A DNA stretch of 16,282 bases from an uncultured Aliterella sp. Its GTDB lineage: Bacteria > Cyanobacteriota > Cyanobacteriia > Cyanobacteriales > Chroococcidiopsidaceae. Positions 7,237 to 13,557 of this stretch are shown one piece after another. Made by a program: the position numbers and the translations under genes. The DNA is taken from positions 1 through 16,282 of the forward strand of contig CAJQOK010000434.1 of NCBI GenBank assembly GCA_905479905.1. Reading direction: 5' to 3'. The number at the start of each line of letters is the position of its first letter. Positions within the stretch are counted from its first letter, which is position 1. A model generated the notes under the pieces. It did no database searches, was not told the origin of the DNA, and saw only the letters and a list, made by a program, of their open reading frames with translations.

Positions 7237-8013
7237 TTGGATGACAATTATCAGACTTATTTAACCCGGGTAGCAAAGCTGGCGATGCCAGAAAATTATA
7301 AAACGCAAGTGCAGCACATCCACTCATCGCCGAAGTTTAAACTACTTCCTGGAGGTGGGAGACAAGCTGTAGCTTTCCCTGGTTATACCGTAATTGCGCC
7401 CCCCGCTCAGGACGATAACCAAAATATCGATTTTTATCAAAGTCTCCATAGCTTTCAAAAACAGCTAATTGAACTTTCTCCAAAAGATTTAATTGTACCT
7501 GTACCGCCGGGTAGCCTTCATATTACCTTGGCAGATTTAATCTGGGAAAGTGCTTACAACTATGCCCAAGAAAATGTAGAAAAATTTGATATTAAGTTAA
7601 TTAACGCCATCTCGAAAATATTTGAGCAATATCAGCAAGCGAAAACAGCATCACCGATAGAGTGGCAGATTTTGGGCATAACAGTTATGCCAAGAGCAAT
7701 TGGTGTTTCTTTAGTACCCAAAAATGAAAATGCTTATAATCAAATATTAAACCTACGGCGAGCAATTTATCAAAGCCCCGATTTAACAGCTTTGGGCATG
7801 GAACAGCACTATCACTTTACGCCCCATATTACGTTAGGCTATTTTGGGGAAGTTACACCAAGCTTAGAGCGCGATCGCCTTAGTAAAACAATTAGCGAAC
7901 TAAATCAACAATTGTCAGACTATCCATTGAAAATTTATCAAGCCCAGTTGCGGAAGTTTGATGATATGACGCACTATTACCGCGAACAAGATTGGGCAAT
8001 TTTGACCTTTTAA
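7237..8013 (+). CDS. DUF1868 family 2H phosphoesterase-like protein
   Basis: 258 residues. Two HxT motifs, H95-I-T97 (SLHITLADL) and H197-I-T199 (TPHITLGYF), about 100 residues apart are the signature of the 2H phosphoesterase superfamily, which includes RNA ligase/cyclic phosphodiesterase proteins acting on 2',3'-cyclic or 2'-5' linkages. The flanking sequence fits the DUF1868 branch. Substrate is unknown. The start is TTG at 7237: GAGG at 7224-7227 lies 9 bases before it, and the ATG at 7241 is in another frame and closes after seven codons. No signal peptide, so cytoplasmic. The cobH start is only 7 bases after its stop, suggesting co-transcription with cobH and perhaps cobL. Confidence 0.85.
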   Translation: MDDNYQTYLTRVAKLAMPENYKTQVQHIHSSPKFKLLPGGGRQAVAFPGYTVIAPPAQDDNQNIDFYQSLHSFQKQLIELSPKDLIVPVPPGSLHITLADLIWESAYNYAQENVEKFDIKLINAISKIFEQYQQAKTASPIEWQILGITVMPRAIGVSLVPKNENAYNQILNLRRAIYQSPDLTALGMEQHYHFTPHITLGYFGEVTPSLERDRLSKTISELNQQLSDYPLKIYQAQLRKFDDMTHYYREQDWAILTF

Positions 8014-8020
8014 TTGCGGT

Positions 8021-8623
8021 ATGCTGCCTATTCATCCCATTATGGTACAAAGTTTCGCCGCCATCGATGGCGAAATTGGAACGCACAATTTTAATCCCTT
8101 GGAGTATGCAATTATTCGGCGAGTAATTCACTCTACGGCAGATTTTGAGTTTAAAGAATTGATTTACTTTAGCACTGACGCGATCGCCTCTGGGGTTGCA
8201 GCTTTGCGTCGTGGCGTACCGATTGTTACAGATGTAAGTATGGTTAAGCAAGGGATAACTAACTTAGTTGCTCAAACTTTTAATAACCCGATAATTAGCG
8301 CTGTAGAGCGAGTATCTGTCGCGCTTCCCGGCAAAACTCGCACCGAAACAGGTTTAATAGAATGTTGGCGAGAGTTTCCCGAAGCAATTTATGTAATTGG
8401 CAATGCTCCTACAGCACTTTTAGCCTTATGTAATGAGTTAAATACCTCTATTAATCCACCCTTAATAATTGGCGCACCCGTTGGTTTTATTTCGGTTTTA
8501 GAATCAAAAACCGCTTTAGCAAATACTCCGGTTAATCAAATTCGGATTGATGGGCGCAAAGGGGGATCTCCTGTCGCCGCAGCGATTGTTAACGCGCTAA
8601 TTGTAATCGCCTGGGATATCTAA
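8021..8623 (+). CDS. cobH: Precorrin-8X methylmutase CobH/CbiC
   Basis: 200 residues, ATG start; an ATG seven codons later (8042) is an alternative, but HPIMVQSFAAIDGEIG is typical of the family from its first residues. The enzyme moves a methyl group from C-11 to C-12 of precorrin-8X (or cobalt-precorrin-8) to give hydrogenobyrinate or cobyrinate. The proposed catalytic histidine is H37 in RRVIHSTADFEF. Also visible are GVPIVTDVSMVKQGI and the glycine-rich end DGRKGGSPVAAAIVNAL. Length matches the family. It starts 7 bases after the DUF1868 gene and precedes cobL, with a palindromic repeat in the 47-base gap. Cyanobacteria use the end product for pseudocobalamin; which metal form is used cannot be read from this gene. 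Confidence 0.95.
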   Translation: MLPIHPIMVQSFAAIDGEIGTHNFNPLEYAIIRRVIHSTADFEFKELIYFSTDAIASGVAALRRGVPIVTDVSMVKQGITNLVAQTFNNPIISAVERVSVALPGKTRTETGLIECWREFPEAIYVIGNAPTALLALCNELNTSINPPLIIGAPVGFISVLESKTALANTPVNQIRIDGRKGGSPVAAAIVNALIVIAWDI

Positions 8624-8628
8624 CGTAG

Positions 8629-8649
8629 AGACGTTGCGCTGCAACGTCT
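8629..8649. repeat. Palindromic repeat, copy 2, between cobH and cobL
   Basis: Arms AGACGTTGC (8629-8637) and GCAACGTCT (8641-8649) pair exactly around GCT; they are identical to the arms of the copy at 2461-2481, and only the loop differs. GTAG directly before the left arm (8625-8628) is partly mirrored by TAC after the right arm, suggesting a longer ancestral palindrome. It begins 6 bases after the cobH stop and could reduce read-through into cobL or protect cobH mRNA; neither is shown. Confidence 0.8.
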
Positions 8650-8658
8650 AATTACTGT

Positions 8659-8663
8659 AGGAG
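8659..8663 (+). promoter_or_regulatory. Ribosome binding site that fixes the cobL GTG start
   Basis: AGGAG lies 7 bases before the GTG at 8671. It is one of the few clear Shine-Dalgarno sequences in the window and supports GTG as the start. Confidence 0.75.
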
Positions 8664-8670
8664 TTATTTT

Positions 8671-9909
8671 GTGAAAATCCACGTAGTCGGGATTGGTTTA
8701 GATGGCGCTGTGGGACTAACAGACGCAGTGCGCGAGATAGTTAGTAAAGCAACATTATTAATAGGTAGCGATCGCCATTTAAGTTATTTTCCCACCCATC
8801 CCGCCAAGCGCCTAACTCTGTCCGATTTTACCCAAGCAATTAATCTAATTCGCGCCTCAGTAGAGGAATGTATCGTAATTTTAGTTTCGGGCGATCCTTT
8901 ATTTTTTGGTTTAGGACGACTGCTGCTACTAGAATTACCCTCAGAAAATCTGACTTTTCACCCGCATTTATGCGCCGTACAGTTAGCTTTTAGCTCTATT
9001 AAAGTCCCCTGGCAAGATGCCTGTTTTGTAAGTGTTCATGGGCGCAATTGCGACCAACTGATTCAAGTTTTGCAGCAGGGTAAAGAAAAAATTGCCATTC
9101 TAACAGATGGAGTTAATACCCCAAAGGCGATCGCGCAATTGTATTTAGCCTTAGATTTACCTACTAATTACAAATTCTGGGTATGCGAAAACTTAGGCGG
9201 CGACAAAGAGCAAGTTAGTTGCTTTTGGGCTTCAGAATTAATTGAGCGAACTTTTGCACCTTTAAATGTCGTTATTTTACTTCGCCAAGAAACAAGGGAT
9301 TTAGACATCACACAATTACCGCACTTTGGGATCAGCGATCGCCATTATTTAGGTTTTAGCGATCGCCCTGGATTAATGACGAAGCGCGAAATTAGGGTTT
9401 TGGTATTGGGAGAGCTTGCTTTACAATCTCAACAAGTAGTGTGGGATATTGGCGCGGGTACGGGTTCAGTTTCTATCGAAATTGCGCGTTTATGCCCTAA
9501 TTGCCAAGTGTACGCAATTGAAAAAACTGCCATTGGTTACGGATTAATTACTGAAAATTGCCGCCGTTTTCAAGTAGATAATGTTGAGGCTATTCTTGGC
9601 GCAGCGCCGGATAGTTTAACTAATTTACCTAATCCTGATCGCGTTTTTATTGGTGGTAGTGGCGGAAATTTGGCGCAAATATTGAACGCTTGCGATCGCA
9701 TCTCTCCCCAAGGAGTATTAGTTTTAGCCCTAGCTACAGTGGAACATTTAACGATGGCTTTAGCTTGGTTAAGCGATCGCGCTTGGAATTACGGGCTATT
9801 ACAAGTACAATTGTCTCGTTCTGTACCTGTCGCCCACTTAACGCGCTTTTATCCTCTAAATCCCATTACAATTATTACTGCAACCCCAGCCCCAAAACCG
9901 CCCCAATAG
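8671..9909 (+). CDS. cobL: Bifunctional precorrin-6Y C5,15-methyltransferase (decarboxylating), CbiE-CbiT fusion
   Basis: 412 residues from GTG. The protein methylates C-5 and C-15 of dihydro-precorrin-6 and removes the acetate carboxyl at C-12, giving precorrin-8X, the substrate of the CobH encoded just upstream. The N-terminal CbiE half (1 to about 205) has the tetrapyrrole methylase signatures VVGIGLDG (5-12) and LVSGDPLFFGLGR (71-83). The linker has the typical GFSDRPGLMTKREIRVL (228-244). The C-terminal CbiT half is a Rossmann methyltransferase with the SAM-binding VWDIGAGTGSVSIEIARL (257-274). Length is normal for the fused form. It carries six HIP1 sites. Its last 35 bases overlap the convergent CPBP protease gene. 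Confidence 0.95.
   Translation: MKIHVVGIGLDGAVGLTDAVREIVSKATLLIGSDRHLSYFPTHPAKRLTLSDFTQAINLIRASVEECIVILVSGDPLFFGLGRLLLLELPSENLTFHPHLCAVQLAFSSIKVPWQDACFVSVHGRNCDQLIQVLQQGKEKIAILTDGVNTPKAIAQLYLALDLPTNYKFWVCENLGGDKEQVSCFWASELIERTFAPLNVVILLRQETRDLDITQLPHFGISDRHYLGFSDRPGLMTKREIRVLVLGELALQSQQVVWDIGAGTGSVSIEIARLCPNCQVYAIEKTAIGYGLITENCRRFQVDNVEAILGAAPDSLTNLPNPDRVFIGGSGGNLAQILNACDRISPQGVLVLALATVEHLTMALAWLSDRAWNYGLLQVQLSRSVPVAHLTRFYPLNPITIITATPAPKPPQ
9335..9366. repeat. Paired HIP1 palindromes inside cobL
   Basis: GCGATCGC at 9335-9342 and again at 9359-9366. Both encode the SDR of ISDRH and FSDRP in the CbiE-CbiT linker. HIP1 is the highly over-represented octamer of many cyanobacterial genomes; other copies in this window begin at 1228, 2849, 2926, 4407, 5773, 7112, 7871, 8180, 8768, 9127, 9692, 9773, 10020, 11955, 13388, 14346 and 15985. 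Confidence 0.9.
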
Positions 9910-10750
9910 CTAGTAAAAAGCTAATTCCCGTTAATCCTGCTAAAGGCTTCCCATACTTCCCCGTTACCCACTCCGGTACGTTTCCTGTATAGGTTATTAG
10001 TTCGGCTGTATCTATAGTAGCGATCGCCCACACCAGAACGCTATGCAATCCCCAAGCTAAACCCAATCCCTTATCTACATATCTTGCTAATACTAAAACC
10101 ATCCCCATTAACCACAATCCAGGCAATTGGGGTAACGTCTCTTTTTGTTCCCAAACTAAATGTAGTACGGCAAAAATCAAACTTGCTATTGCTGCGGCTA
10201 TATATATTGAGAAGTCTTGCTGCAATTGCGTCAATACAAAACCACGAAATATTAATTCTTCAATTGCGCTAATCCCGACTGCTATAAGCAAAATTGGTAG
10301 CGTAACGGATATAATTTTTTTTCCTGCTAATTCCCACTTTACCCAACCTAACAGAGTTTGCAATCCAAATAAAATCGCTAAACCAGTTGCGCCAATGACA
10401 AATCCTATCGCCAACGATTGTAAAATTGACCAATTCCAGACTAAGCCGTAACTTGAAAAACAATTACCAAATATTTTGTTAGCTCCCCATAAAACTAAAG
10501 GAGCTATTAGATAAAGTGATGCTAGTAGGGGTAGTTTTTGCTCTGCACTTATCGGCTTGAAAGGTTGCCAACTCGCAGAAGTATCCTTATTTTTTTGCAA
10601 AATAATTGTACTGGCGACGGCTATTGGCAACCACAAACAAACCCAAGTAGCAAAAAAAATTGCTACTTGAAGCAGCGATGAGGGTTTTGCGCTCAAAAAC
10701 TCTAGCAAAAAAATCTCTGCTAAGTTTACACCCGATTTTAATCCCATCAT
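9875..10750 (-). CDS. CPBP family intramembrane glutamic endopeptidase
   Basis: 291 residues from the ATG at 10750. A TTG at 10771 would add seven residues, and neither has a good ribosome site. Several hydrophobic segments mark an integral membrane protein: about ten or fewer helices, including AIFFATWVCLWLPIAVAS and LLIAVGISAI. The CPBP (CAAX protease and bacteriocin-processing) motifs are EELIFRG (E-E-x3-R), FAVLHLVWE with its histidine, and GLAWGLHSVLVWA with a second histidine. Relatives include Rce1 prenyl-protein proteases and bacterial immunity or regulated-proteolysis enzymes; the substrate here is unknown. The long, hydrophobic N-terminal region before the protease domain is common in cyanobacterial members. 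The 3' end overlaps cobL by 35 bases tail to tail. Confidence 0.88.
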   Translation of the reverse strand: MMGLKSGVNLAEIFLLEFLSAKPSSLLQVAIFFATWVCLWLPIAVASTIILQKNKDTSASWQPFKPISAEQKLPLLASLYLIAPLVLWGANKIFGNCFSSYGLVWNWSILQSLAIGFVIGATGLAILFGLQTLLGWVKWELAGKKIISVTLPILLIAVGISAIEELIFRGFVLTQLQQDFSIYIAAAIASLIFAVLHLVWEQKETLPQLPGLWLMGMVLVLARYVDKGLGLAWGLHSVLVWAIATIDTAELITYTGNVPEWVTGKYGKPLAGLTGISFLLAIGAVLGLGLQ

Positions 10751-10872
10751 CACACTGCAATAGTTTTCCAAGCTAAAGTTACTAAAACTTAGCAGGAGCT
10801 AGTCCTTCCTTTTTTCCTTAGCCAATTTCACAGCGATATTTCAGCAGTTGCCTTAACTACCGTTAAATTTAT

Positions 10873-11274
10873 TTATTCTTCGTCCTCGTCGCCGTCGCTA
10901 CCATTTTTGTCACTGTCAATTTGAATTAAGTGGATATGCTTGTAACCTAGCTTGATTTCAAATTGATCTCCACTTTTCAAACCCATTTGCTGAGTATAGG
11001 TTGCGCCGATCACGATTTGATAGTTTTTGTGAACGCTGACTTTATTCGTTGGTTCCCGTCCACGACCATCTTTTGGTTTTTCGGGGCTAAGAGGAATTCC
11101 TCTAGCGGCTAACAATGCGTCATAAAAATCTGTTAGATTAACGCGAGTTTGATTATTTTTAGTTACGGTGTAATATCCACAACGCTTGGCTCTTTCTCGA
11201 CGTGGTAAGTCGGAAAGTTCTTTAACCTTTTGCAGTAGTGCTTTTCCTGTTAATGGTGAAGTTTCTGTAGTCAT
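10873..11274 (-). CDS. Cyanobacterial AbrB-type transcription factor (cyAbrB)
   Basis: 133 residues from the ATG at 11274. A TTG three codons upstream is possible, but AAGGA near 11286-11290 is too close to it. The N-terminal half has LTGKALLQKVKELSDLPRRERAKRCGYYT; the C-terminal half is the swapped-hairpin AbrB DNA-binding domain with VIGATYTQQMGLKSGDQFEIKLGYKHIHL. An AbrB domain at the C-terminus is the mark of the cyAbrB family. In Synechocystis the members Sll0359 and Sll0822 and in Anabaena CalA regulate nitrogen, carbon, hydrogenase or stress genes. The acidic tail (GSDGDEDEE) is unusual for a DNA-binding protein and may tune binding. Whether this is the cyAbrB1 or cyAbrB2 type needs a tree. 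A 598-base or longer stretch without genes precedes it. Confidence 0.93.
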   Translation of the reverse strand: MTTETSPLTGKALLQKVKELSDLPRRERAKRCGYYTVTKNNQTRVNLTDFYDALLAARGIPLSPEKPKDGRGREPTNKVSVHKNYQIVIGATYTQQMGLKSGDQFEIKLGYKHIHLIQIDSDKNGSDGDEDEE

Positions 11275-11283
11275 CTCACTCAA

Positions 11284-12048
11284 ATGTCCTTACAATTTCT
11301 AAACAAACAAACAGCAGCTTATGCTATTTCATTCACTTATAAAAATATAGCCTCAAATCTCTCCTTTTACACATCTTTTCTAGTTTATTTACATTTTAGT
11401 CAGCTTTTACTAGAGTTATTAAGTCTATCGATAGTTTATAAAGTTTACCTTAGACAAGTCATTTTATAGCTACACAGAAACTTTACATTAAAATTTTTAC
11501 TTACTGCTCTAAGCGTTTACATCCACTTTTGCTTGTCACTTAATTTTATAAGTTTGATAATTATACTTAAAACTACCCAGAAATTAAATTGCTATAGGGT
11601 AGCTGCTGGCAAGGGAAATTATAGTTAAATATCAGCCTTACGATATATCTATGGCTACAAAATTATTTGCTATTACTTATTGCTGGCGGATAAATAAAGG
11701 GGATTAGTTTAAAAAAGCTCCCTATAAGCACTTGGTTTGATAGCTTTAGTTTTAGTAATAAGCTTGTCTTAAGAGATAACCGCTAACAAATAATAGCGAT
11801 GAAAAAGCAGACTGTAATTGTAGGCGGTGAAACAAAAGCTAGTGATTAAACTTAAAGATTTTGCTAGAAATAGCAGCTTTTTGGGGAAAATTTAGCGATA
11901 GAATTAACCGTAGGGGTGGATAGCGAGAAAGATAGAATTAAAATAAGCAGCGATGCGATCGCACCCAATAATAGATTACCCTCTGTCCAAGCGGTAAAAA
12001 TTATTTCCCCTCGTCAGTAGATAAAAATACTAATATTTTCCTGTAAAG
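11284..12048. other. 765-base AT-rich gap between divergent cyAbrB and sdhB-like genes
   Basis: Both flanking genes read outward, so their promoters must lie here, but I find no convincing -35/-10 pair. A 16-codon frame (ATG 11799 to TAA 11849, no ribosome site) and an 18-codon frame near 11651 are too short to support. A hairpin with a GAAA tetraloop lies at 11862-11875. One HIP1 site is at 11955-11962 and a 10-base palindrome CTATCGATAG at 11425-11434. No tRNA or known small-RNA signature was recognised. Confidence 0.6.
11862..11882 (+). terminator. Weak intrinsic-terminator-like hairpin with GAAA tetraloop
   Basis: TGCTA (11862-11866), GAAA loop, TAGCA (11871-11875), then five T (11878-11882). 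An outer pair AAAAGCT (11834-11840) with AGCTTTT (11875-11881) is an alternative or extension. The stem is short and AT-rich. It could end a small transcript from the gap upstream of the sdhB-like gene; no promoter is identified. Confidence 0.3.
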
Positions 12049-13038
12049 ATGCAAGTTATTTTTAAAATTCTCCGTCAAGCTGGCAATGCTGCACCACAAG
12101 TTAAAAGTTACGAGTTAGAGGTGGAATATGGCAATACAATTTTAGATTGTCTCAACAAAATTAAGTGGGAGCAAGACGGCACTTTAGCCTTTCGCAAAAA
12201 TTGCCGCAATACGATTTGTGGTAGTTGTGCAATGGGAATTAATGGGCGTTCGGCTTTAGCTTGCAAAGAAAACGTTGGCAGTGAAATAAAACAATTGTAT
12301 GGCACAAACAATCTAACTAACGGGATGATCCCAGAAATAACTATTGCACCAATGGGCAATATGCCTGTAATTAAAGACTTAGTAGTAGATATGAGTAGCT
12401 TCTGGGATCAATTAGAAGCTGTAAAACCTTACGTTAGTACAGATGCAAAGCTTCCTGAAAGAGAATTTTTGCAAACACCCCAAGAACGCTTAAAAATAGA
12501 CCAAAACGGCAATTGTATTATGTGTGGGGCGTGTTACTCTGCTTGCAATGCTAGAGAAGTAAACCCCGAATTTGTCGGCCCTCACGCCTTGGCTAAAGCC
12601 TATCGCCTGGTAGCAGATAATCGTGATGGGGAAGCTGAGAGTAGGTTAAAGGAATATAACAAAGGTACTCAAGGAGTATGGGGTTGTACTCGTTGTTTTA
12701 ATTGCAACACCGTTTGTCCGATGGAAGTAGCGCCTTTAGACCAAATTACCAAAATCAAACAAGAAATTCTCGCCGATAAAGAAGTAGAAAACAGCCGCCA
12801 AATCCGTCACCGTCAGGTATTAGTAGAATTGGTTAAACAAGGTGGTTGGATTGACGAGCGCGCTTTTGGGTTGCAAGTAGTGGGCAATTACTTACGGGAT
12901 GTGAGAGGCTTACTTAGTATTGCGCCTTTGGGACTACGAATGTTGGCTAGAGGCAAGTTTCCGCTATTTTTTGAGCCTTCAGAGGGTACGGCGCAAGTAA
13001 AGGCGCTGATTGAGTCGGTACAAGCGCTTAAAGAGTAG
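12049..13038 (+). CDS. sdhB: Succinate dehydrogenase/fumarate reductase iron-sulfur subunit
   Basis: 329 residues, ATG start. The protein relays electrons from the flavoprotein subunit towards quinone at the membrane. The N-terminal ferredoxin domain binds [2Fe-2S] through C52, C57, C60 and C72. The C-terminal domain has C156-x2-C159-x2-C162-x3-C166 and C213-x2-C216-x2-C219-x3-C223-P. In E. coli SdhB and FrdB the position of C216 is Ile or Val and that motif holds a [3Fe-4S] cluster; a Cys there suggests [4Fe-4S], as described for non-classical (type E) complexes of Sulfolobus and cyanobacteria. The protein is about 90 residues longer than E. coli SdhB, mostly a C-terminal extension after about 245. 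No SdhA or membrane anchor is adjacent, so it is a stand-alone gene. Its stop is one base from the convergent lipoprotein gene. Confidence 0.93.
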   Translation: MQVIFKILRQAGNAAPQVKSYELEVEYGNTILDCLNKIKWEQDGTLAFRKNCRNTICGSCAMGINGRSALACKENVGSEIKQLYGTNNLTNGMIPEITIAPMGNMPVIKDLVVDMSSFWDQLEAVKPYVSTDAKLPEREFLQTPQERLKIDQNGNCIMCGACYSACNAREVNPEFVGPHALAKAYRLVADNRDGEAESRLKEYNKGTQGVWGCTRCFNCNTVCPMEVAPLDQITKIKQEILADKEVENSRQIRHRQVLVELVKQGGWIDERAFGLQVVGNYLRDVRGLLSIAPLGLRMLARGKFPLFFEPSEGTAQVKALIESVQALKE

Positions 13039-13039
13039 T

Positions 13040-13552
13040 TTAGCGTGGTTGGGTGGGGACAATTAGGCGACTTCCTGCACGGTTGTAAACTAAGATATCC
13101 CACTGACCATTGACATTAGACTCGAAAGCAATAGTATTACCGTCATTGCTAATAGTTGGGTTTTGAGCTTGGGCTTGTAAGTTGGGTATGAGGTTGCGCG
13201 ATTGACGCAATTGCAAGTCGTAAACAAAAATTCCCGCTATCCCCTGACGACTAGCTGTAAACACAATGTAGCGTCCGTCGCTCGAAACACCGGGATGAGT
13301 TGCAATGGTATCTAACTGATTTAAGCCTGGTAAATCAATTAATTTTTGGGTGATAGTATCAAATAAATAGACATTTTGACGACCAGAGCGATCGCTTGTA
13401 AAAGTAATATATCTTCCGGCTATTTGGGGAGTAAGATCGCTACTGGGACTATTTAAGCTTTTACCGCCCGGATCAGAAGGATAGTTTAACAAGCCCGTAC
13501 AGCCACTTAGTAAGCTAATTAAGACAACTATCAGCGCCAAAAATCGAATCAT
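13040..13552 (-). CDS. TolB-like (PD40 repeat) lipoprotein, second of a tandem pair
   Basis: 170 residues, ATG start. The signal peptide ends in the lipobox LLSGC with C18, so the mature protein is probably lipid-anchored. The rest is three beta-propeller (PD40/WD40-like) repeats at about residues 47-76, 87-123 and 131-164, each with a DGRYIVFTA- or DGNTIAFES-like strand followed by a D or N-containing strand such as IFVYDL. TolB has six such blades, so this is half a propeller. It follows a clearly related lipoprotein gene by 5 bases and both continue from ycf66; an operon is likely. Function is unknown: a periplasmic scaffold or binding protein is the best guess. Confidence 0.82.
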   Translation of the reverse strand: MIRFLALIVVLISLLSGCTGLLNYPSDPGGKSLNSPSSDLTPQIAGRYITFTSDRSGRQNVYLFDTITQKLIDLPGLNQLDTIATHPGVSSDGRYIVFTASRQGIAGIFVYDLQLRQSRNLIPNLQAQAQNPTISNDGNTIAFESNVNGQWDILVYNRAGSRLIVPTQPR

Positions 13553-13557
13553 GAATA

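Noticed and set aside
7892-8251. Open frame of 119 codons on the minus strand across the DUF1868-cobH junction.
   Set aside because: It lies opposite two well-supported genes, starts without a ribosome site and the protein is low in recognisable features; a shadow of the coding strand.
10772-10793. Imperfect hairpin between cyAbrB and the CPBP gene (GCTAAAGTT paired with AACTTAGC).
   Set aside because: One bulge, AT-rich and no T-run; too weak to call a terminator.
11284-11469. Open frame of 61 codons in the gap upstream of cyAbrB.
   Set aside because: AT-rich, F/L/Y-rich composition as expected for random AT-rich DNA, no Shine-Dalgarno, no known family.
11863-11874. GCTAGAAATAGC, identical to the tetraloop region of the artificial Cas9 guide scaffold.
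   Set aside because: A GAAA loop closed by a 4-bp stem arises easily by chance in AT-rich DNA. There is no repeat array, no cas gene and no anti-repeat nearby.
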